Assembly (NCBI GenBank): GCA_964486645.1 | Contig: CAZAOG010000152.1 | Location: forward strand, 1 to 6,010 | Reading direction: 5' to 3' | Source: GCA-002790365 sp964486645 | GTDB taxonomy: Bacteria; Bacteroidota; Ignavibacteria; Ignavibacteriales; Ignavibacteriaceae | Length of the DNA: 6,010 nt | Part shown: piece by piece, positions 1-4,658 of the stretch | How the letters are laid out: each line of letters starts with the position of its first letter | Position numbering within the stretch: position 1 is the first letter of the stretch | Notes under the pieces: generated by a model | Told to the model about the DNA's origin: nothing | What the model saw: the letters and a program-made list of their open reading frames with translations, nothing else | Databases searched by the model: none | Made by a program: the position numbers and the translations under genes

Positions 1-104
1 CGGATTAAAAATTTACAGCAATTAAGAGCCAAAATTAAAATTACCCAAAAACAACGCGTTACGAATAAATCAAAAAATATTTTTACGGTTATTTGAATGA
101 ATAA

Positions 105-208
105 AAACCAGTAAACTGGTTCTATTTATGCTTGTTTTGTTGTTAGCCCACGACTTAAGTCGTGGGATAATAAGAACTTACGAGTATCGTTAACCGTTTC
201 AACGGTTT
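105..208. repeat. Symmetric three-palindrome element, REP/BIME-like
   Basis: Three palindromes share one centre of symmetry at 156.5. The middle one is a perfect 20-base palindrome at 147-166 (CCCACGACTTAAGTCGTGGG), which extends to 143-170 with one mismatched pair. Each side has a hairpin with 7-base arms and a 2-base loop: AACCAGT/ACTGGTT at 106-121 and AACCGTT/AACGGTT at 192-207. Both spacers are exactly 25 bases. The outer hairpins share the AACC...GGTT frame but differ in the core, and the spacers are about 11/25 identical as reverse complements, so the whole unit is a degenerate inverted repeat. From memory, very similar GACTTAAGTC and AACCGTT..AACGGTT hairpins are dispersed in genomes of this bacterial group and resemble REP sequences mobilised by RAYT (Y1) transposases. 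No transposase lies in the window. The geometry is certain; the REP/BIME identity is inference. Confidence 0.7.
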
Positions 209-228
209 AAGAATTGAAATTATTTTGC

Positions 229-283
229 CCCCGAATCGCTGAAAATTTATCGATAAATTAGTTAATATTAACCCCGATTCACT
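229..283. repeat. Palindrome cluster bounded by a 12-base direct repeat
   Basis: Two near-identical 12-mers, CCCCGAATCGCT (229-240) and CCCCGATTCACT (272-283), match at 10 of 12 positions with a 43-base offset. Between them are a perfect 16-base palindrome, AATTTATCGATAAATT (244-259), and, starting two bases later, a perfect 12-base palindrome, GTTAATATTAAC (261-272). The repeat cores GAATCG and CGATTC are also inverted relative to each other. It could be a regulator binding region upstream of the response regulator gene or part of a decayed mobile repeat. The sequence does not decide between these, and palindromes arise fairly often by chance in AT-rich DNA. Confidence 0.45.
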
Positions 284-396
284 TAGTCTCATTTCAGTAC
301 ACTGCTGTCTCTAATCTCTCAAAATGACCTTTAATCTTAAAATATTTACCGTTAATCGATTTAATAATATGCTGTTTTTTGCAATAATTCAAACCT

Positions 397-428
397 TTTG
401 ATTAGATAATAATTCCACGTACAATTTG
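397..428 (+). promoter_or_regulatory. Candidate promoter of the LytTR regulator gene
   Basis: A sigma-70-like pair is present: TTGATT (398-403), 16 bases, TACAAT (420-425). The same stretch nearly fits the Bacteroidetes consensus (TTTG, 19-21 bases, TAnnTTTG), with TTTG at 397-400 and TACAATTTG at 420-428, which has one extra base. Transcription would start near 432, leaving a leader of about 50 bases. This is a match by eye in AT-rich DNA, so confidence is limited. Confidence 0.4.
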
Positions 429-480
429 GCATGGTTGTTGATTTTTCATTTTCAAATATTAAATAAATACCGGAAAAACA

Positions 481-1317
481 ATGACGAAAGAAAAGGTAAT
501 TTGCAAAACAGTAATTGTTGATAACGATGAAAAATCAAGAAGATTACTTATAAAACTTTTAAGAAAACATAATCAGGTTAAAATTGTAGGTGAAGCAGAC
601 AGCGTGGATTCTGCATTGAAAGTTATAAAAGAAACCGAACCTGACAGCATTTTTCTGGATGTAAAGTTAAAGAATGAAACGGGGTTTGAGCTGTTGGATC
701 AAATCTCCACGGACCTTAAAGTAATTTTTGTTACGGCTAATTCAGAATTTGCTTTACAGGCGTTTGAAGTAAATGCTTTGGATTTTGTTAAAAAGCCGAT
801 TGAAAAAGAAAAACTGGGACGTGCCGTTAACAGATTGATTGATGATCTGGCATTAAGCAGCGAAGAACTATTGAAAACATTTGAAGAAAAAAATAAAAGC
901 TACGAAGAAGGGAATTTGAATTTTAAAAATGATACCATGAAAGATGAATTGAATAAAGATCAGCAAAGATCGGATAAGTTAGCCTACGACGACAGACTGT
1001 TTTTAACCAAAAACGGGTCTTCAAAATTCATAAAAGTTAATACAATACTCAGCATTACGGCAAACAAGGACTATTCATACATAAATTCTCTTGACGAGAA
1101 AAAAATAATTATTCTTAGAACTATGAAAGAATGGGAAAAACGACTTCCCGAAAAATATTTTGCCAGAATTCACAGATCGACAATTGTAAATTTAGAGTAT
1201 ATAGAAAAGGTGGAAAAATGGTTTAATTACTCCTACCACGTGTACTTAAAAGGTGTTGAAAAGCCATTTCAAATGAGCAGAAGATATGCATCTAAGTTAA
1301 AAGAAAAATTCAAATAA
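481..1317 (+). CDS. LytTR-family response regulator (LytR/AlgR type)
   Basis: A 278-residue cytoplasmic two-component response regulator that should bind DNA when phosphorylated. The receiver domain spans about residues 9-123: acidic pocket D14 and D16, phospho-acceptor D60 in IFLDVKL, conserved T85 in FVTAN, and the K105-P106 pair. All the catalytic positions are intact. A charged, Lys/Glu/Asn-rich linker of about 45 residues (124-168) precedes a LytTR DNA-binding domain at about 172-277, with the hallmark FARIHRSTIVN segment at 227-237 followed by the I-E-K-V strand. The ATG at 481 follows a weak GGA (472-474) by six bases, and the receiver fold begins right after it, so the start is well supported. 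Such regulators usually pair with a LytS/AlgZ-type histidine kinase; none is in the window, and the next gene downstream is not a kinase. Targets are unknown; the downstream operon is the nearest candidate. Domain assignment is firm, target assignment is not. Confidence 0.95.
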   Translation: MTKEKVICKTVIVDNDEKSRRLLIKLLRKHNQVKIVGEADSVDSALKVIKETEPDSIFLDVKLKNETGFELLDQISTDLKVIFVTANSEFALQAFEVNALDFVKKPIEKEKLGRAVNRLIDDLALSSEELLKTFEEKNKSYEEGNLNFKNDTMKDELNKDQQRSDKLAYDDRLFLTKNGSSKFIKVNTILSITANKDYSYINSLDEKKIIILRTMKEWEKRLPEKYFARIHRSTIVNLEYIEKVEKWFNYSYHVYLKGVEKPFQMSRRYASKLKEKFK

Positions 1318-1335
1318 CATTCCTTCTTTTCAGTG

Positions 1336-1392
1336 TAAGTAATTTCACTTTGAAATCATTCGATTTATTACTTATCTTTTTAAAAGATAGGT
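1336..1392 (+). promoter_or_regulatory. Structured leader with promoter match before the lipoprotein gene
   Basis: Two readings compete here. As DNA, TTTG (1349-1352), 20 bases, TATCTTTT (1373-1380) matches the Bacteroidetes promoter consensus TTTG/TAnnTTTG at all but the last base and would start transcription near 1387. As RNA from the upstream gene, ACTTATC (1370-1376) continuing into a T-run pairs with AAAAGATAGGT (1382-1392), giving an 11-pair stem with one G-U. The same ATTACTTA (1367-1374) can instead pair perfectly with TAAGTAAT (1336-1343), so the two stems exclude each other. An ATTTCA/TGAAAT hairpin (1342-1356) also overlaps. No T-run follows the 1370-1392 stem, so it is not a standard intrinsic terminator. 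Which reading applies is unknown. Confidence 0.4.
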
Positions 1393-1394
1393 GA
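1389..1394 (+). promoter_or_regulatory. Ribosome binding site of the lipoprotein gene, partly in a stem
   Basis: AGGTGA lies ten bases before the ATG at 1405 and is the best Shine-Dalgarno match in the window. Its first four bases are the 3' end of the 1370-1392 stem, so folding could hide it. It supports 1405 as the start; an in-frame TAA at 1381-1383 excludes any start further upstream. Confidence 0.55.
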
Positions 1395-1404
1395 TGGATT
1401 ATTT

Positions 1405-2223
1405 ATGTTTAAACACATCTTTATAATATTTCCTTTTAATGGGAATTTTGTTCATCCGGAAATTTCAATATTTTTTCTCGTGTTCATCAACCTTGTTGTT
1501 TTTTCATTATCGGGCTGCGGTATAAATAACACGGATATTGCTTTTCAATCCGATATTTTTCCGGGAGAATCGAAAAGTTTCGGGTCGGGTGTTGTAACCT
1601 CAATTATTGAATCCGATGAAAACGATACCCCGTTAGCCGTGGGTGTTGTGTTCACTTCTGCGGCGTTGACCAATTCGGATACTGCAAACTCATCTGTTAA
1701 ACTTAGAATGCCGCAGACGGTAGCTTCAACCCAATTTGATCATATTGAAGTTGAATGGAAACCCGGCGGTCAATCCCCCGCAGGTATTTACGATGTTCCC
1801 CGTTTCAGCTTTTTGTTTTTTATTATTTCCGAAGCAGAGCGGAATAAAATTTCAGGCGTCGGCATAGATTCCGTTAAAATGTATCTGCAGCCGGACCCCA
1901 AATTTATTCCCGAAGATTATAAATTACTTCCCCTGAGCGGCTCGGCTAAAAAAGGAACAATGTTTTACGATTCAACAGCCAAAGAATTTAACGGCGGAAT
2001 ATTTGACAAGACACTAATATATCGTTATTATAACGGCAAGTTGATTGCGTTGGAAATTATGATTGCAAAAAGTTTTTTCGAAACCCATCGGACTTTTATC
2101 GGTAATGTAAAACAGCCCGAAAAATTTCAATTACCGGGATTTTATCCGTTAAAATATAATATAAAATTTACGGGCAGTCAGAATAAGTTTACGGTTTCGC
2201 TAATAAATTTGAAAAGGCATTAA
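1405..2223 (+). CDS. Putative lipoprotein, TTHB210-like/DUF5602 family
   Basis: A 272-residue exported protein. The hydrophobic stretch at 20-36 ends in a lipobox, L35-S-G-C38, so C38 should be lipidated and the mature protein anchored to a membrane. The n-region is unusual: about 19 residues, with an extra hydrophobic patch (I5-F11) and an acidic E19. The body resembles TTHB210-like (DUF5602) proteins: a G-x-G...D-x-x-x-x-P-L-A-V-G-V-V-F-T-x-x-A-L segment (60-88), VEWKPGG (116-122), GIYDVPRF (127-134), ISEAER (141-146) and PDPKFIP. As I remember the family, these regions normally read GHEP and PHFDFHFY. Here they read GGQSP and PRFSFLFF, so the His/Asp residues are largely gone. The family's biochemical function is not established. 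The stop codon abuts the dehydrogenase start at 2224, indicating one operon and a shared exported role. Family assignment is from memory and moderately sure. Confidence 0.75.
   Translation: MFKHIFIIFPFNGNFVHPEISIFFLVFINLVVFSLSGCGINNTDIAFQSDIFPGESKSFGSGVVTSIIESDENDTPLAVGVVFTSAALTNSDTANSSVKLRMPQTVASTQFDHIEVEWKPGGQSPAGIYDVPRFSFLFFIISEAERNKISGVGIDSVKMYLQPDPKFIPEDYKLLPLSGSAKKGTMFYDSTAKEFNGGIFDKTLIYRYYNGKLIALEIMIAKSFFETHRTFIGNVKQPEKFQLPGFYPLKYNIKFTGSQNKFTVSLINLKRH
2212..2217 (+). promoter_or_regulatory. Ribosome binding site of the dehydrogenase gene
   Basis: AAAAGG lies inside the last codons of the lipoprotein gene, six bases before the ATG at 2224. With stop and start directly adjacent (TAAATG), it supports translational coupling of the two genes. 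Confidence 0.5.
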
Positions 2224-3360
2224 ATGAAAAAGTTTCCGAAAAAATTTCTTGCAGCCGTCTTAATCGGTTTGTTTATTGTATCATTCACCGCCGGTTCAAA
2301 CGGAGGCAAAAACAATGGCAGTAAAGGGATCGTCCTTCCGCCGGGTTTTCAAATATCCGTTTTCTCCGATAATTTAAAAGGTGCCCGTTCAATGGCTTTA
2401 AGCCCGAACGGCGTTTTGTTTGTAGGAACAAGGGGTGAAGGAAAAGTTTACGCCGTTGTGGATACAAATAAGGACTTTAAAGCCGATAAAGTTTACACAA
2501 TTGCCGAAAACTTAAGAATGCCCAACGGCGTGGCATTTAAAAACGGCGCTTTGTTCGTTGCGGAAGTAAGCAGAATATTGAGATTTGACGACATTGAAAA
2601 TAAATTAAATAATCCTCCTTCGCCAGTGGTTGTGTACGATAAATACCCTGAAGACCTTCATCATGGCTGGAAGTTTATCCGTTTCGGGCCCGACGGAAAA
2701 CTTTACGTACCGGTCGGTGCACCGTGTAATATTTGTTTAAGTAAAAATAAAATTTACGGAACAATTACCAGAATGGACATCGACGGAAGCAACTTTGAAA
2801 TTTTTGCGAGCGGTATACGTAATTCCGTGGGGTTTGATTGGAATCCGCTTACAAATGTTTTGTGGTTTACGGATAACGGAAGAGATATGCTCGGCGACAA
2901 TATTCCTCCGGATGAATTAAACCGTGCACCCGTAAAGGGACTTCATTTCGGATATCCTTTTTTTCACGGTAACGGTATTCCCGACCCTGAATTCGGAAAA
3001 GGAAAAAACCCGGCCGATTTTGTCCCGCCGGTGCAGGAACTCGGACCTCACGTTGCTTCTTTGGGAATGAGATTTTACACAGGCAATATGTTCCCGCAAG
3101 AATATAAAAACCAAATATTTATTGCCGAGCACGGAAGCTGGAACCGAAGCGAAAAAATAGGATACAGAATAACTATTGTTAAATTAAAGGATAACAAACC
3201 CGTAAGCTATAAACCGTTTGCAACAGGATGGCTTAAAGGTAATACGGTAAGCGGCAGGCCTGTTGATCTGCAGATTATGCCGGACGGTTCGATGCTAATT
3301 TCGGATGATTATGCGGGAGTGATTTACAGGATAAGTTATAACTGGGAAAGAGGAAATTAA
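2224..3360 (+). CDS. Exported PQQ-dependent sorbosone/aldose dehydrogenase-like protein
   Basis: A 378-residue six-bladed beta-propeller oxidoreductase of the sorbosone dehydrogenase / soluble glucose dehydrogenase group. These oxidise sugars or aldehydes in the periplasm using pyrroloquinoline quinone (PQQ). A Lys-rich start and hydrophobic segment (residues 2-23) form a signal peptide; no lipobox Cys is present. The propeller opens at LPPGFQISVFS (38-48). Family landmarks follow: RMPNGVAF (98-105), H146-H147-G at the expected catalytic-base position, GAPCNIC (165-171) with a likely disulfide C168/C171, and GIRNSVG (197-203), whose R199-N200 correspond to the PQQ-contacting Arg-Asn pair. TDNGRD (216-221), AEHGSWNRS (301-309) and GRPVD (344-348) complete the set. 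Length is normal and nothing looks broken. The start is fixed by the adjacent stop of the lipoprotein gene and AAAAGG upstream. The substrate cannot be read from sequence, and no PQQ biosynthesis genes are in view. Confidence 0.9.
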   Translation: MKKFPKKFLAAVLIGLFIVSFTAGSNGGKNNGSKGIVLPPGFQISVFSDNLKGARSMALSPNGVLFVGTRGEGKVYAVVDTNKDFKADKVYTIAENLRMPNGVAFKNGALFVAEVSRILRFDDIENKLNNPPSPVVVYDKYPEDLHHGWKFIRFGPDGKLYVPVGAPCNICLSKNKIYGTITRMDIDGSNFEIFASGIRNSVGFDWNPLTNVLWFTDNGRDMLGDNIPPDELNRAPVKGLHFGYPFFHGNGIPDPEFGKGKNPADFVPPVQELGPHVASLGMRFYTGNMFPQEYKNQIFIAEHGSWNRSEKIGYRITIVKLKDNKPVSYKPFATGWLKGNTVSGRPVDLQIMPDGSMLISDDYAGVIYRISYNWERGN

Positions 3361-3361
3361 A

Positions 3362-3393
3362 AACCCTCTAAGATTTTTAAAATCCTGAGGGTT
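3362..3393. terminator. Bidirectional intrinsic terminator between convergent genes
   Basis: AACCCTC (3362-3368) pairs with GAGGGTT (3387-3393), enclosing a second stem GATTTT/AAAATC (3372-3384) across a small internal loop. On the minus strand the stem runs straight into TTTTTAATTT (complement of 3354-3363), a good U-tract for ending the propeller lipoprotein gene. On the plus strand the tail AAATATTTTATAATTT is weaker but T-rich and would end the dehydrogenase operon. The hairpin starts one base after the dehydrogenase stop codon, so its minus-strand U-tract overlaps that stop. Confidence 0.8.
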
Positions 3394-3433
3394 AAATATT
3401 TTATAATTTCTCTGTTCAATAAAAAATATAATT

Positions 3434-4513
3434 CTACTTTCCGTGCCAAATAACTGTTTTTTGTGGGAAACCTGTCAGCGGTATTTCTATTATAAATGCC
3501 TCGGTGCCGTCTGTCCATACTCCAGTATATAATGTCCTTGTATCTTTGCTTAATTTTGGAGCTATGTTTTGCCAGTCCTTCCCGTTATAATGATATGCAA
3601 GTCCTAAATCACCAACTACAAATATATTATTATCATCTGTCCCTCCTATATTTCTAACACTACCTGATATAAATATCTTTGTCCAAGTATTTCCATCATA
3701 TTTAAAAACACCCGTACTGCCTGAGTATAAATTACCAGTATTACTTTTCCAAAAGTTTGTTCCAAACTTGAAACCATTTAATCTTAAAACAGAATCAACA
3801 ATTACCATATGTAAATTAGAATATTTTAAAAAATACTGTGTGAATTGTCCATTATTATTATCCGTATACCCCAAGGCATATATATTAGAATTATAAGAGG
3901 ATATAGCTGTTATTTGAAAAAAACTACCCGAAGGAACTGAAACGGATACAGAATCCCTCGTCCATTTACTACCGTCATAATGGTAAAGTGCATTTTCTCC
4001 ACCTGCCCAAACGTTATTGCTGCTTGTTCCGTAGATGGTGTTTAACCACCCGCCTGTATCTGGTAAAAGCACTCTTTTCCAATTAGTGCCATCAAAATGT
4101 ATCATAGCTGATGAGTTATCGCTATTCCGTCCTACAGCATAAATATCATTTGAAGAAAAACCATATATATTTGATAATCCTATAAAACCCGAAACTAAGC
4201 CACCATCCAAAGGATTAAGTTTCACATAAGTCCATTTGTTGCCGTCATAATGCCACATAGGTCCTACCCTGTCGGTCCAACCAACAGCATAAACATCTTT
4301 CGGCGAACTTCCCCAGATACTTCGCATAAGCGTTTGGGCATTGCCAACTAAATATAATGTATCAGCAGTCCAAGTATAAGTTCTCGGGTCTTTGGGCGGC
4401 TGGGGTTGAACGGGACCGGAGTCTTTGTTGCAGCCTTGTGTAATTAGGAATAAGGTTATAAGGATATAGGGGATTTGTTTAATCTTTATTTTGTTTTTAA
4501 AAATATTACTCAT
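3434..4513 (-). CDS. Lipoprotein with about seven propeller-type repeats
   Basis: A 359-residue surface or periplasmic lipoprotein of unknown function. A Lys-rich n-region and hydrophobic stretch (14-24) lead to TQGC with C28 as the lipidation site; T at -3 is a relaxed lipobox. The following NKDSGPVQPQPPKDP is a flexible tether. The body consists of repeats of the form I-(W/Y)-G-x-S-x-x-(D/N)-(V/I)-(Y/W)-A-V-G ... H-Y-D-G-x-x-W-x-x-V. Clear copies are at 66-97, 116-148, 160-187 and 289-317; a partial copy is at 254-280, with degenerate ones near 201-232 and 328-359. Spacing of 35-50 residues suggests a closed seven-bladed beta-propeller. Such repeat proteins are common in Bacteroidetes/Ignavibacteria and usually annotated hypothetical; no catalytic motif is visible. 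The ATG at 4513 follows GGAAAT (GGA at 4521-4523) by seven bases. The gene ends at the shared terminator and is separated by a hairpin from the T9SS gene behind it. Confidence 0.85.
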   Translation of the reverse strand: MSNIFKNKIKIKQIPYILITLFLITQGCNKDSGPVQPQPPKDPRTYTWTADTLYLVGNAQTLMRSIWGSSPKDVYAVGWTDRVGPMWHYDGNKWTYVKLNPLDGGLVSGFIGLSNIYGFSSNDIYAVGRNSDNSSAMIHFDGTNWKRVLLPDTGGWLNTIYGTSSNNVWAGGENALYHYDGSKWTRDSVSVSVPSGSFFQITAISSYNSNIYALGYTDNNNGQFTQYFLKYSNLHMVIVDSVLRLNGFKFGTNFWKSNTGNLYSGSTGVFKYDGNTWTKIFISGSVRNIGGTDDNNIFVVGDLGLAYHYNGKDWQNIAPKLSKDTRTLYTGVWTDGTEAFIIEIPLTGFPQKTVIWHGK

Positions 4514-4527
4514 TTTAATTTCCGTTA

Positions 4528-4555
4528 ATTTTATTCAATGTTTTTTTATAATCAA
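4528..4555 (-). promoter_or_regulatory. Candidate promoter of the propeller lipoprotein gene
   Basis: On the minus strand TTGATT (4555-4550), 16 bases, TAAAAT (4533-4528) is a sigma-70-like pair with the same -35 hexamer and spacing as the candidate before the LytTR gene. Transcription would start only about 7-8 bases before the ATG, at or inside the weak GGA, giving a nearly leaderless message. That makes the call doubtful. Confidence 0.25.
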
Positions 4556-4604
4556 TCTCACCCCATCCTTTATTTACTTAAAATAAATAGTAACGGGGTG
4601 AGAT
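4555..4604. terminator. Hairpin between the two minus-strand genes, probable terminator
   Basis: ATCTCACCCC (4555-4564) pairs perfectly over ten bases with GGGGTGAGAT (4595-4604), and an inner stem TATTTA/TAAATA (4571-4589) extends it. It lies about 55 bases after the stop of the T9SS gene. The minus-strand side is followed by TGATTATAAAAAAAC rather than a T-run, so it is a poor classical terminator for that gene. It may still pause or protect the transcript, or mark the 3' end by processing. Confidence 0.5.
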
Positions 4605-4627
4605 AACGTAATTTTAATTTAACGTAA
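4604..4627. repeat. Short direct repeat TAACGTAA x2
   Basis: TAACGTAA occurs at 4604-4611 and 4620-4627, exactly 16 bases apart, between the T9SS gene stop and the hairpin. Its first base is also the last base of the hairpin stem. It could be a binding site or chance in AT-rich DNA; no function can be assigned. Confidence 0.3.
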
Positions 4628-4658
4628 CTAACCTACACTTTGTTTCGGTTGATAAACT

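Larger units (their letters stand above)
1..480. other. Gene-free left intergenic region
   Basis: No convincing coding frame, tRNA or rRNA is visible. The stretch holds the symmetric palindrome element (105-208), the second palindrome cluster (229-283), a short palindrome AACGCGTT (53-60), a CAGT-AC-ACTG hairpin (295-304) and a candidate promoter near 398-428 for the downstream response regulator. I see nothing assignable in bases 1-100 or 305-395. Confidence 0.6.

Noticed and set aside
105..283. Possible CRISPR array
   Set aside because: The repeated units are palindromes of different sequence placed symmetrically, not identical direct repeats with unique spacers, and no cas gene is present.
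1..480. Riboswitch or structured RNA gene before the LytTR gene
   Set aside because: The palindromes are DNA-symmetric with tiny loops, and no known aptamer core or tRNA-like fold could be recognised by eye.
1370..1392. Intrinsic terminator after the LytTR gene
   Set aside because: The stem is AT-rich with almost no loop, is followed by GATGGATTATTTATG rather than a T-run, and sits on the next gene's ribosome binding site.
481..1404. LytTR binding sites (paired direct repeats) before the lipoprotein gene
   Set aside because: No convincing pair of LytTR-consensus repeats was found at 1318-1404, so direct control of the operon by the adjacent regulator is left as a hypothesis.
2285..2467. Open frame of 60 codons on the minus strand
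   Set aside because: It lies wholly inside the dehydrogenase gene on the opposite strand; the peptide is rich in Arg/Leu/His and resembles no family.
2917..3132. Open frame of 71 codons on the minus strand
   Set aside because: It is antisense to conserved dehydrogenase motifs and has no recognisable domain or ribosome binding site.
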